Below are positions 55,127-64,000 of a stretch of DNA of 64,000 nucleotides, piece by piece; position 1 is the stretch's first letter, and every line of letters begins with the position of its first letter. The DNA lies in NCBI GenBank assembly GCA_964461135.1, contig CAYWTB010000013.1, forward strand, positions 1-64,000, in the 5' to 3' direction. Source of the stretch: RQOF01 sp964461135. Its GTDB lineage: Bacteria > Calditrichota > Calditrichia > RBG-13-44-9. A program made the translations under genes and the position numbers. The notes below the pieces were generated by a model that worked only from the letters and a program-made list of their open reading frames with translations, had not been told where the DNA came from and made no database searches.

Positions 55127-57964
55127 ATGGTATTAAGATATTCTATTATCTCTGTCATGGTTTTCTTACTGATAATTCCGGTCATTAATTATGCTGGAAA
55201 TACGGGGAAAATTGCAGGGTTTATAAAAGACAAAGATTCAGGCGATCCGCTCCCAGGATCCAATGTCTATATTGAATCCCGCTGGGAAAATGACCGGGAA
55301 ATACCTCTGGAGATTCCCACTGGTGCTGCCACAGACCAGGATGGTTACTATTTTATCTTAAATCTACGTCCCGGTTTTTATACTGCGAAAGTGACCTATA
55401 TCGGATACCGAGAGGAGATCAAAACACAGGTAAAAGTGGAAGTAGACAAAACCACCCGTCTTGATTTCCAGTTGCAGCCTCAGATCATAGAAGGTGAAGA
55501 TGTTATCGTAACAGCCTATCAAGCTACCAAGGTGGAAAGGGATTTAACGGCAACAAAACAGGTCTATGATATTGCCGAAACACAAACTATTGCCGGTGTA
55601 GCCGATCTGACGGATATCCTGGAACTGCAGGCTGACGTGGTGGATGACCACTTCCGGGGAGGGCGATTGGGCGAATCGGCTTACCTCCTGGGAGGCGCAA
55701 CCATCGTTAATCCTCTGGACAATTCCCGTGCTTTTAATCCGATGGTAATTGGTCTGGATCAGGTTGAAGTCTATACCAGTGGTTTCAGTGCCGAATATGG
55801 TAATGCACAATCCGGAGTGGTCAATATGGTTACCAAGGAAGGTTCCTCTGTCTGGCAAACCCGCCTGGAGATTTCCGGAACGATGCCGCATTACAAAACC
55901 TGGAACGGAAGCGTATATGATCTCAATAATCTAATATTTTACTCCATATTAATGAATAATGAGGAGTGGCTAAATGAAGATCCACTTGACCCTGGACATC
56001 CGCTGTGGGATAACGGATACGGGGTTACCAAGTATCTTCCCCCTCGTAATGTGTGGCCCCCCAATCCGCTGTCCCATGAAGATTCACTTCGTATGGCAGA
56101 ATTTGGCCGTATTATGTGGATGCAATCAATCCGGGAGGCGGGTTTGACAAACAACAAGGCAACCGATTATCGATTCGATCTTAGCACCGGCGGACCTGTG
56201 GCTGAGAATGCTAAAATCTTCATTGCCATGAGGCAAAATATGATTACATCCTTGGTACCAACACCCACTCCGGATCTGGAGAGACAGATTATGGCAAATA
56301 TGATTTATTCTCCGAGGGTTGTGGATAAAATAAAATTTACCTTAGTCTATGATAATAACTTTAATAACTACTTGGATAGTAACTGGGAACGATGGATGTT
56401 CGATCAAGCCTTAAGTATTACTAAACGAACCAATACAACATGGAACTTTAGCCTTGAATGGAATCACTCTTTCGGAGCCAGAACTTTTGCCAATATGAAT
56501 GTGAACCTGTTACACCTAAAAGAATCAGATAGAATAGATCTGCTAAAAGATAATCAATTGCTGGAAGATTACAGCAATAACCGGAATTGGGTAGATTACA
56601 CAGGACCATCTAATCATCGGGTTGGACGTCCAAGTGACGACCGTGGAGACCACAGAACCCTGACATACTATACAAATGGAAGCCTCACCAGCCAGGTCAA
56701 CCGTTCGAATTTGTTGAAAAGTGGATTACAGTTTTATTACTACGATGTGAAGGTGGATTATCAAAACAATGTGACAGATCCGGGCAGTATGGAAAATCAG
56801 AGATTCAATGCTTATCCCTATGAAGGATCAGTTTATTTACAGGATAAAATGGAATATGAAGGTTTCATCGCCAATCTCGGTATGCGGTTCGATTTCTACG
56901 ATCTTAAAACGGACTATTATACTAACAAATTTTATCCTCTGGCGAATCCCAATGCCAAAGCCAGAACCGCACTTTATACCAGGCTTCAACCCCGTCTCGG
57001 ATTCTCTTTTCCCGTATCTGAGATCACTGTTTTTCATCTAAACTATGGGACCTTCACCCAGAGACCTAATTTTAATCAGCTCTTTTATAATGGGATTAGC
57101 GATGCCAGCCTGACTCTGGGGAATCCCCGTCTGGAGCCTGAAAATACCAAAGCTTATGATGTTGGAATCGTTCACCGGCTGGCACCAGGTGTCCAGTTGG
57201 ATGTCAGTGCATACTACAAGGATGTGAAAAATCTGGTTCAAAATGCCTATTTTACTAATAGAGCAAATGAATCATATTTAACCTATGTCAATCTGGACTA
57301 CGCCGATATCAAGGGATTTCATTTAAGCCTGGAAAGAACAGTCGGTAGCTTTCGGGGTCAAATCCGTTACAACTTCGAGTCTGCAACCGGTAAAAGCGGT
57401 AATCCGGATAATCTGGATGTTGCTCCCATATTTTCCGAAGAACAAAATCCGGAACTGGAACAATTAAGTGAACGATTTCCGGAAGATGTTTATCTGGATT
57501 ATGACCGAACCCATAAATTAGTTATTAATTTGCGATATCTGGTGTCTCCCGGGAAGGGTTGGGATTTCCTGGGGATCCACCTTTTTTCTGATATTTCCCT
57601 CAGTACCACTTTTCGTCTTTCCACCGGAAGGCCTTATACCTATGATGAATCAGGTGAAGGTTTGAAGTTTAATAAGAGAACCCCGACCGAGAGGGAACTA
57701 CGAGTACGGCTGGAAAAAAGTTTGCGTTTCGGCAATACCAGGCTCACCGGTTATTTTGAAGGATTCAACCTTCTCAATGAAAAATTCTGGCATTACAGCC
57801 GAACCTTTAATGATGACCGAAATGTCATCAGGTGGGAAACCCTTCCTGACCGGGAGAAGATACTGGTAGAGGATCAATTTGCTCCATACGTCACCCGCCA
57901 GGATGTGTATTTGTTAAGGAATGAACCGCGTAATTACCGGCTTGGCCTTATTTTTAGATTTTAA
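55127..57964 (+). CDS. TonB-dependent receptor with carboxypeptidase-regulatory-like N-terminus
   Basis: I chose the ATG at 55127 (AGGAG ribosome-binding site) over one 15 codons upstream. The product has 945 residues: signal peptide, a CarboxypepD_reg-like domain (GKIAGFIKDKDSGDPLPGSN ... VTYIGYREE), a plug (ILELQADVVDDHFRGGRLGE ... GFSAEYGNAQSGVVNMV) and a beta-barrel ending YRLGLIFRF, a typical C-terminal Phe strand. It should import oligosaccharides using TonB energy. No SusD is adjacent; the next gene encodes a T9SS-tailed protein instead. It opens a set of four outer-envelope genes. Confidence 0.93.
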   Translation: MVLRYSIISVMVFLLIIPVINYAGNTGKIAGFIKDKDSGDPLPGSNVYIESRWENDREIPLEIPTGAATDQDGYYFILNLRPGFYTAKVTYIGYREEIKTQVKVEVDKTTRLDFQLQPQIIEGEDVIVTAYQATKVERDLTATKQVYDIAETQTIAGVADLTDILELQADVVDDHFRGGRLGESAYLLGGATIVNPLDNSRAFNPMVIGLDQVEVYTSGFSAEYGNAQSGVVNMVTKEGSSVWQTRLEISGTMPHYKTWNGSVYDLNNLIFYSILMNNEEWLNEDPLDPGHPLWDNGYGVTKYLPPRNVWPPNPLSHEDSLRMAEFGRIMWMQSIREAGLTNNKATDYRFDLSTGGPVAENAKIFIAMRQNMITSLVPTPTPDLERQIMANMIYSPRVVDKIKFTLVYDNNFNNYLDSNWERWMFDQALSITKRTNTTWNFSLEWNHSFGARTFANMNVNLLHLKESDRIDLLKDNQLLEDYSNNRNWVDYTGPSNHRVGRPSDDRGDHRTLTYYTNGSLTSQVNRSNLLKSGLQFYYYDVKVDYQNNVTDPGSMENQRFNAYPYEGSVYLQDKMEYEGFIANLGMRFDFYDLKTDYYTNKFYPLANPNAKARTALYTRLQPRLGFSFPVSEITVFHLNYGTFTQRPNFNQLFYNGISDASLTLGNPRLEPENTKAYDVGIVHRLAPGVQLDVSAYYKDVKNLVQNAYFTNRANESYLTYVNLDYADIKGFHLSLERTVGSFRGQIRYNFESATGKSGNPDNLDVAPIFSEEQNPELEQLSERFPEDVYLDYDRTHKLVINLRYLVSPGKGWDFLGIHLFSDISLSTTFRLSTGRPYTYDESGEGLKFNKRTPTERELRVRLEKSLRFGNTRLTGYFEGFNLLNEKFWHYSRTFNDDRNVIRWETLPDREKILVEDQFAPYVTRQDVYLLRNEPRNYRLGLIFRF

Positions 57965-57995
57965 AATAATTTATCAATGGATAATAGAGGTATGT

Positions 57996-60221
57996 ATGAT
58001 TAACAGAATCATTTTTTTATTCATAATAGTCCTCATTACTACCTATTCTCTCATGGCACAGATGCTGGATTTCCGGATTCATAACCGGGGAATGTTGCAT
58101 GAGACCGTTTATAATTCGGGGGATATCGGGCGTCCCTGGACCACCGGTGATGAGGGAAATAAAACAAGTGTGCCCTTGATGGAATGGCCTTCACGCTCTG
58201 CGACAATTCTTCAGGGTACCCGATATAGCGGTCAGCATAATATTCTGGGAGGCGGAATGTATATGGCCGCTAACCCGAGCGGTCTACCCGGGATGGATAA
58301 CCGCCTCTATGCTCTATGCGGGGCAGTCGGGACAGGAGCAGGTTCTGAAAAGATCATCGGACGATGGAGTTTTCCACTTTCTTTAACTGAAATTGAAAAC
58401 TTTCCGCTCAAATCTGATGGAACCCTGAATTCGGCTTATAATCCCGATGAAGCAGAAGAGATTATCACTGCTTCATGGGCCACCCCTTTGGGGGTTACGG
58501 TAACCCGCACTTCTCGTGCCTGGAGCCATCCGGATTATGATGACCTGATCATTTATGAATACGAACTTGAATATACAGGTGATACGGATGGGAATCCGGC
58601 AACTATTGAACGCACCACCACCTTAAAGGACTTCATGGTGTTGTTCATATATGGTTTTGCTCCTTCCATGTATGGTTACCAGCGTCAATATCAGGAATGG
58701 AAATATGAAAGCGGAATCTATCGGGGTGATCAAAATAATTTCTGGGATGCAGATTACTGGCTTTCATTTAATATGAATTTGAGAAATAATATTACTGATG
58801 ACCGCTTTTTTGCTAAGCCGGAACCTTCCAAAGAACTTTTTCTGGAGTTCGCCGCTACCGGAAAAAACGGTGGGGGATTATGCAGCCCTCAGGCACCCGG
58901 TTTCTGTATACTTTATTATGACATCAATCATCTGGCATTTGTTGATACTATGAACAGTCCACAGAATGAATCAGAGGCGGTTAATATTCTCAGAACATCC
59001 CTGGGAGATTACTACGAACTGGATGATAATAACCACATTAAACAGCCCTGGTCCAACAAGGTTAGTACCGGTAACACCCGCAGCAGTAAAATGATGGTTG
59101 AAGCAATAAATCCGGATAAACGGTGGAGCGGTGTATATAGTCCTTCCAGCGAAACCTGGCCGGATCCTCCCAGTGACAGATGGATTGGCAGAGCAGCTTA
59201 TAATTACCGGCAAAGTGCTGATGCCGGTCAGAAGCATATCGTATTTGGTCCATACACTTTACATCCCGGAGACCGCCTGGAATATTCTCTGGCAGAGGTA
59301 GTCGGATACGGGGCACAGCCGGGTAAACGTATTGAAGGTGGGCAAACTGTACAGCAGTGGACCTCCACGCCAAGCTGGGATGGGCGGGTTATTGCCAAGG
59401 ATGGATCGGTTTTGACTGAAAATTATTTAACGGATTTTGGTTATCCCGACTATGTAAATTCTGCGGTCAGGACAGTGACACAGATTGCTCATAAAGCATT
59501 TGTGGCTTATCTGGGTTCTGAGCCTTCTTTGCCGGTTTGGCCCGAGGAAAATCCCAAAGACGGAGTGTATTACCTCCCCGGAATATATCCGGCACCGATT
59601 CTTGAAGTTATTAATACCGAGGATGGACGTATCCGGATCAGATGGAACCGGGAGGTTGAGAATTTCAAGCATCCAAGGTTAGCTGGAAATTTAACTAAAT
59701 TTTATATCTGTCGCAGTGATGCCGGAATGGGTCCGTGGAAAATACTGGATTCTCTGGATGTGGGTGAAGTGAATTCGGAAAACATCTATGAATATTTTGA
59801 TGATGATCCTGTTTATAAGATTGGTGAAACCAGATATTATTCAGTCCTTTCCGTCGATGAAATTGGAGTAACCAGTGGAAGAACAAACATCATAAAACAT
59901 GAAAAAAATGTGGGTGCAGTAGAAAAGATGAGTGAAGTATTTGTTGTGCCAAATCCATTCAAAATTGAATCGGGTTTCGGAGGTGCGGTGGGCGCAGCAG
60001 ACCGCATTGGATTTTACGGATTACCCAATAATTGTACGATCCACATCTTTTCATATTCAGGACAATTGATTGAAACTATTGAGCATAATGTCCCGGTGTA
60101 TCAAACAGCCTGGTTCCAGGTTACCCGAAATAACCAGGAAATAGCATCGGGTATTTACCTTTACGTCATAACCACACCTGATGGAGATAAAAAAACGGGA
60201 AAATTTGTGGTTGTAAAATAA
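57996..60221 (+). CDS. Large secreted protein of unknown function with Fn3-like and T9SS-like tail
   Basis: The start at 57996 (MINRIIFLFIIV, weak AGAGG site) gives 741 residues with a signal peptide. An upstream in-frame start would overlap the receptor gene. The first 560 residues are beta-rich with many aromatic residues (GTRYSGQHNILGGGMYMAAN, WSHPDYDDLIIYEYELEYTG) and match no family I know. About 565-655 looks like an Fn3 domain, and the last 85 resemble a T9SS sorting domain (VVPNPFKIESGF ... KTGKFVVVK). It is placed where SusD would be expected, 31 bp after the receptor. A surface role with the receptor is inferred. Confidence 0.75.
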   Translation: MINRIIFLFIIVLITTYSLMAQMLDFRIHNRGMLHETVYNSGDIGRPWTTGDEGNKTSVPLMEWPSRSATILQGTRYSGQHNILGGGMYMAANPSGLPGMDNRLYALCGAVGTGAGSEKIIGRWSFPLSLTEIENFPLKSDGTLNSAYNPDEAEEIITASWATPLGVTVTRTSRAWSHPDYDDLIIYEYELEYTGDTDGNPATIERTTTLKDFMVLFIYGFAPSMYGYQRQYQEWKYESGIYRGDQNNFWDADYWLSFNMNLRNNITDDRFFAKPEPSKELFLEFAATGKNGGGLCSPQAPGFCILYYDINHLAFVDTMNSPQNESEAVNILRTSLGDYYELDDNNHIKQPWSNKVSTGNTRSSKMMVEAINPDKRWSGVYSPSSETWPDPPSDRWIGRAAYNYRQSADAGQKHIVFGPYTLHPGDRLEYSLAEVVGYGAQPGKRIEGGQTVQQWTSTPSWDGRVIAKDGSVLTENYLTDFGYPDYVNSAVRTVTQIAHKAFVAYLGSEPSLPVWPEENPKDGVYYLPGIYPAPILEVINTEDGRIRIRWNREVENFKHPRLAGNLTKFYICRSDAGMGPWKILDSLDVGEVNSENIYEYFDDDPVYKIGETRYYSVLSVDEIGVTSGRTNIIKHEKNVGAVEKMSEVFVVPNPFKIESGFGGAVGAADRIGFYGLPNNCTIHIFSYSGQLIETIEHNVPVYQTAWFQVTRNNQEIASGIYLYVITTPDGDKKTGKFVVVK

Positions 60222-60244
60222 AAGATTCAGCAGCGAGGTACTAT

Positions 60245-61279
60245 ATGAATTTTTCAATTTTTAAATCTGTGGGCCTGGCCGTTATACTGATTCTCATATC
60301 CAGGGGCTATGGTTTTGAAAAAGTGGGAACAACCGCCTTTCAATTCCTGAAGGTTCAAACCAGTGCCCGTTACTGCGGTATGGGTGAGGCATCTTCCGCT
60401 GTAGTCGATGATGCACAATCGGTATTTTTTAATCCGGCCGGTCTCGTATATGTTAACAAACTTGCATTTTCTGCAGATTACCTGGACTGGCTTCTCGATA
60501 TTTCCCATTTCTCGTTAAGCGCGGCTTACCGGATTAAGGGCATCGGAACTTTTGCACTGTTCGGAATTCTGACCGATGTAGGGGAAATCAAGGTGACAGA
60601 AGTCAATGCCCTTGGATTTGTCAATGGTGTTTATCTGGGGTATACGGGCGAGACCATTACTCCCGGTGCGATGGTGTTCGGACTTTCTTTTGCCCGACGA
60701 ATTACCGATAAATTTTCCTTTGGTGTTACCGGCAAATATGCCCGGGAGGATCTGGCTGTCAAATCGACTCAGAATTTCATATTTGATGGTGGATTGATAT
60801 ATGAAACAGGTTTCCGTTCACTTAGAATTGCCGCATCCATCCTGCAATTCGGTCCTGATGTGAAATATTATGACCAGGTGTTGCTGGAAAGATATATTCC
60901 CAGTGCCGATTCTACTTACTACCAGAAATATTCCGGAAAAAGTTATCCCCTGCCTCAGACGTTCAGTCTCGGCGCTTCAGCCTATATAATGGACTCTGAA
61001 TCCGGCATTTTTATTAATTCGGAGAATCAATCCCTTCTGGTGGCTTTCGATCTGGTTCAACCCCGGGATTATGATCAACAATATCATATCGGTCTGGAGT
61101 ATGGTTATCATGACATCCTGTTTCTCCGCGCTGGATATAAACTAAATTATGATGAAGAAAGTTTCTCGCTTGGATTCGGTTTGTTTTATAGCGGATACAG
61201 ATTTGACTATGCTTACAGTGATTTCGGTCAATATTTGGACAGCGTACACCGTTTTAGCCTCGGAATTTCTCTTCCTTAG
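60245..61279 (+). CDS. PorV/PorQ-family outer-membrane barrel protein
   Basis: The 344-residue product has a signal peptide (to about 24). The family start AFQFLKVQTSARYCGMGEAS is followed by SVFFNPAGLVYV, the N-P-A-G motif of PorV/PorQ and FadL-like proteins. The C-terminus alternates as a beta-barrel, ending HRFSLGISLP. PorV shuttles T9SS substrates to the surface attachment complex. This copy sits beside a T9SS-tailed protein, so it may serve it. It lies 23 bp downstream of that gene. Confidence 0.83.
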   Translation: MNFSIFKSVGLAVILILISRGYGFEKVGTTAFQFLKVQTSARYCGMGEASSAVVDDAQSVFFNPAGLVYVNKLAFSADYLDWLLDISHFSLSAAYRIKGIGTFALFGILTDVGEIKVTEVNALGFVNGVYLGYTGETITPGAMVFGLSFARRITDKFSFGVTGKYAREDLAVKSTQNFIFDGGLIYETGFRSLRIAASILQFGPDVKYYDQVLLERYIPSADSTYYQKYSGKSYPLPQTFSLGASAYIMDSESGIFINSENQSLLVAFDLVQPRDYDQQYHIGLEYGYHDILFLRAGYKLNYDEESFSLGFGLFYSGYRFDYAYSDFGQYLDSVHRFSLGISLP

Positions 61280-61305
61280 TCTCAATTTATAGGAGCATCA
61301 CGAAA

Positions 61306-62790
61306 ATGAAGAAAAATATCATCATATTCATTATTTTCCTGAGTTTTGGATCTATTCGGATTCAGGCTCAACACCGCGGTGATAACCTCTCTATGCAGGG
61401 AATTTTCAATCCGGTTAACACCGGAACCCGAGCGATGGCTATGGCAGGAGCTTTTACATCTTACTCCGGAGATGTCAACTCCCTTTTCTATAATCCGGCT
61501 GGCCTGGCAGATATTGATAATCTGCAAATTTCGATATCAGCCGATAACTACGGTCAAAACTGGCGGGAAAATCAGGATTACAGACCGAATCGGATCTACT
61601 GGACGATGGCTTTTTACTTGGAAGGACTATATGTACCTGATCCTGCCAACAATGGGGTATGGGATTATATATTTGCCCAAGATACTAATTATACTGTACG
61701 GGAACCTGAAATTGGGCTGGAGCCTTATAGTGAGGAGGCTGCAGACTGGAAAAAGAACTTTAATGACTTTGGATTGAGTAATATTGCAGCGGCCTTGCCA
61801 TTTAAATTACTGCAGAATAAGTTTGTGATTTCAGCGGCTTACCGGAAATCACCTATAGTGGATTTTGACCGGAATGATACCTACCTGGATCCCCATATCG
61901 GCTTCGATGAATACGGGGTTGTGCCAAGAGTTGAAACCGACACCGTGACCTTCAGCTGGTCCCACTTTTTACGGGAAAGAAAAGGAGATCTCCATCTCGT
62001 TCAGGGCGCACTAGCCATGGATATCTCCCCAAAATTGAAAATCGGCTTTGGGTTGAGTTCGGTGACCGGTGAAAGTGATGATTATCAGTCCCTGAACAGG
62101 GTAGGAATCTTTGATATCGCCAAAGATAACCGGTTTAGGTTTTCCTACGATACACTCAATACCGTGGTGCGGGGGAGCTCGGATTACACCGCGCTCTATA
62201 TGACAATTGGTGTATTACTTAAACTGGAGAGACTCAGTGTGGGTATCAATGTCAGAGCCCCTTATACCATGAGCCGGTCATGGAAAACCGTTACCAATAA
62301 ATTGGACAATACCGGTTTCAATGCAATAGATCGATCGGGAAAGGATAAAATTGAAATTCCGGTAAGCTATAGCTTCGGGGTGAATATAAGGCCGGTAAAA
62401 ACATTGATGATTGCATTCGATTATCAGTTCACCCCCTACAGTAAAACCAAATTCAATCTGAGCTGGATCGATGATAGCCAGCGGGAATGGGTCGATCAGC
62501 AGATACTCAGGTTCGGTTTGGAATACTCTCCATATGAATTTTTATCCCTCCTGGCAGGTTATCATGAAACCCCTGCCATTTTCGTTCCGGATGGGGCGGC
62601 TATCAAGGATAGCGGTCCAAAAGCTACCGGTCTGACTGCAGGGGCCAGTTTAAAATTTCAAAAAATCGGACGGATTCATCTGGCCTATGAGTACCGAAAA
62701 TTAAAATATTATGATTCCTATTACAGCAATACCAATTATGTTTTTGAAAACCTTAGTCTGTTTTCCCTGGGATATACATTTTATCTTTAA
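61306..62790 (+). CDS. FadL/OmpP1- or PorV-like outer-membrane barrel protein
   Basis: The 494-residue product has a signal peptide ending IQAQ. It carries NTGTRAMAMAGAFTSYSGDV followed by NSLFYNPAGLADI, the G-x-x-x-A-x-A and N-P-A-G start shared by FadL and PorV-type barrels. A long barrel ends SLFSLGYTFYL. Its region between about 85 and 160 is an insertion not found in PorV. FadL proteins carry hydrophobic substrates; here a sugar or T9SS-linked role is equally possible from context. It starts 26 bp after the previous gene. Confidence 0.75.
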   Translation: MKKNIIIFIIFLSFGSIRIQAQHRGDNLSMQGIFNPVNTGTRAMAMAGAFTSYSGDVNSLFYNPAGLADIDNLQISISADNYGQNWRENQDYRPNRIYWTMAFYLEGLYVPDPANNGVWDYIFAQDTNYTVREPEIGLEPYSEEAADWKKNFNDFGLSNIAAALPFKLLQNKFVISAAYRKSPIVDFDRNDTYLDPHIGFDEYGVVPRVETDTVTFSWSHFLRERKGDLHLVQGALAMDISPKLKIGFGLSSVTGESDDYQSLNRVGIFDIAKDNRFRFSYDTLNTVVRGSSDYTALYMTIGVLLKLERLSVGINVRAPYTMSRSWKTVTNKLDNTGFNAIDRSGKDKIEIPVSYSFGVNIRPVKTLMIAFDYQFTPYSKTKFNLSWIDDSQREWVDQQILRFGLEYSPYEFLSLLAGYHETPAIFVPDGAAIKDSGPKATGLTAGASLKFQKIGRIHLAYEYRKLKYYDSYYSNTNYVFENLSLFSLGYTFYL

Positions 62791-62870
62791 AAATTTGATC
62801 AAAGAAAGGAAACTTAAATTTTACAGGAAATTCAGTGTGTGAATTATTCATTAAATTTCAGGAGGATAGG

Positions 62871-64000
62871 ATGAGAATTATTATTTTACTATTAGTTATT
62901 TTCAGTATGATTCAAATTGCTGTTGCCAGTAAGATCGAGGTTGAAGATCAGTATGATATGAAACTGGCAGTCGACTATGCGTTGAGTAATCATATCGATT
63001 CACTGGTTCTGGTGACAAGTGGAGGTGTCTACACCACTGTGGATTCACTCATGATCACCGAACCACTTGCAATTGTCGCCGCTCCAGGACTGGCAGAGAA
63101 GCCGATAATCACCAACAGTTCCTCAGATTCATCGGAACTGGAAATTTTTCGGGTCTATGATGACTTTTATATAGAAGGTGTAGTCCTGGATGGCGGCCAT
63201 GCGCGAAGCCATGGAATGAAATATGGTATTCGTGTTTATGGCATAAATACTACTCCCTCATCAAGGGTAGGGCTCAATGTGATCTGTAGAGATGTAGATT
63301 TCAGAGACTTTTTCAGGAATAAATTGCCGACAGAAGATGGTCATGCCATTTATTTTCTCATCGATGTTGATGCCGGTTCGGTGATAGTTGAAAATTGTAC
63401 AATCATGAATACCGGTTATGAAGCAATCCGAATGACGGAAACTGAAAAATATAGTATCGATCGATGCCTGGACACCCTTATTGTTAGAAACTGTACTTTC
63501 GTCAATATCGACAATGAGTGTGTCCGGTTTTATGGTGACATGGATACCTCAAACACGGATGCATATGTACGCATGGAACACCTCACGATTGATGCCAGTG
63601 CGGCACGGGCGTTTTATATCAAAAATAGTAATAATACCATCCTGCGTGATGTTATTTTCACGAACAGCCGATTGGATGGCCGGGGTGATCGCAGTGATTA
63701 CATCGCCGAAGTGCAGCTTCCCGGCTCCCACATCAGTCATATTGATACGTTTAATGTGGTATTCGATTCGCTCTCTGTAAGACCTGAGACAATTCGGGGA
63801 ACTAAAGGAGCAGATGTCGATACCACTACTGTATACGGCTTTGATCCATTGTATGCCGATCGTCTGAATTTTGATTTCTCATTGTTGCCTAATTCTCCTG
63901 CATACGGAAAATCGTATAGTGGAAATGCTCTCGGTGATTTGAATTGGGCTGATCCGACTGTGTCTATTGATCAGGGCGAAGATTTGCTTAAACCGGCTGG
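62871..64000 (+). CDS. Secreted beta-helix protein, paralogue of module 3 of the triple beta-helix protein (3' end outside window)
   Basis: The frame is open from the ATG at 62871 (AGGAGGA ribosome-binding site) to the window end, 376 codons. It has a signal peptide (to about 19) and a beta-helix with KIEVEDQYDMKLAVDYALSN, VVLDGGHARSHGMKYGIRVY, FRDFFRNKLPTEDGHAIYF and TVYGFDPLYADRLNFDFSLL. These match, block by block, the third beta-helix of the large protein upstream (VILDGGHPLTYGPKYAIRL, FRDFFQNKILTNDGHVFKI, TIYGFDPLYRDRANLDFTLL). A T9SS tail is expected beyond base 64000. Role inferred to be polysaccharide-related. Confidence 0.85.
   Translation, partial: MRIIILLLVIFSMIQIAVASKIEVEDQYDMKLAVDYALSNHIDSLVLVTSGGVYTTVDSLMITEPLAIVAAPGLAEKPIITNSSSDSSELEIFRVYDDFYIEGVVLDGGHARSHGMKYGIRVYGINTTPSSRVGLNVICRDVDFRDFFRNKLPTEDGHAIYFLIDVDAGSVIVENCTIMNTGYEAIRMTETEKYSIDRCLDTLIVRNCTFVNIDNECVRFYGDMDTSNTDAYVRMEHLTIDASAARAFYIKNSNNTILRDVIFTNSRLDGRGDRSDYIAEVQLPGSHISHIDTFNVVFDSLSVRPETIRGTKGADVDTTTVYGFDPLYADRLNFDFSLLPNSPAYGKSYSGNALGDLNWADPTVSIDQGEDLLKPA

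Noticed and set aside
1..64000. tRNA or rRNA genes
   Set aside because: I found no cloverleaf-like sequence with a T-loop motif and no rRNA-like conserved stretch; a covariance search would settle this.

Overview
The window looks like a chromosomal contig from a Gram-negative bacterium of the FCB superphylum (KSB1 / Calditrichota / Marinimicrobia / Ignavibacteriota-like). I cannot name the phylum from sequence alone. The evidence is several large secreted proteins ending in type IX secretion (T9SS) sorting domains (the Y-P-N-P-F-N family motif), PorV/PorQ-like barrels, a TonB-dependent receptor with a carboxypeptidase-regulatory-like N-terminus and no SusD beside it, Omp85 and lipoproteins, plus a bacterial housekeeping core (gltX, glnS, ddl, cdsA, ispD, ispF, rsmE, htrA).

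Layout. 1-9.85 kb (minus strand): cell-surface proteins, namely a subtilase/T9SS protein split by one in-frame stop codon, a lipoprotein, and a 1358-residue M14 carboxypeptidase with a T9SS tail. 9.85-11.55 kb: a gene-poor block with a REP-associated (Y1/HUH) transposase flanked by 80-bp units of three hairpins, and arrays of degenerate repeats with an exact 7-bp period. 11.5-32.8 kb (mostly minus strand): a HIT hydrolase, RsmE, Omp85, a PHP hydrolase, a histidine kinase, a Rae1/YacP-like nuclease, a squalene cluster (hpnC-hpnD-hpnE), cdsA, an eIF2B-like protein, cutA, ddl, gltX, glnS (plus strand), dedA, ispF, ispD, htrA and a YugP-type metallopeptidase. More 7-bp arrays flank the hpn genes, and one runs into the 3' end of hpnD.

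33-64 kb (all plus strand): a nitroreductase, then a roughly 30-kb polyuronate (most likely alginate) utilisation locus. It encodes a DUF4861-like lipoprotein, KduI, KduD, an IS1182-like element with a frameshifted transposase, a FadR/GntR regulator, a DEH-reductase-like SDR, a PL17-type oligoalginate lyase, an ExuT-like MFS transporter, a KdgF cupin, a PL6 alginate lyase with T9SS tail, a large secreted triple beta-helix protein, a heparinase II/III-like protein, a TonB-dependent receptor, a T9SS-tailed protein of unknown function, two outer-membrane barrels, and a beta-helix protein cut by the window end. A plausible route is: PL6 and other surface proteins cut the polymer, the receptor imports oligomers, PL17 releases unsaturated monomers, KdgF linearises them, and the SDR or KduI/KduD lead to 2-keto-3-deoxygluconate (KDG). 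KDG kinase and KDPG aldolase are not in the window.

Most noteworthy: the period-7 arrays, the three-hairpin units around the transposase, the internally duplicated beta-helix protein and its neighbouring paralogue, the SusD-less receptor / T9SS protein / double-barrel gene set, the probable ATT start codon of hpnC, and the single in-frame stop dividing the subtilase from its T9SS half.
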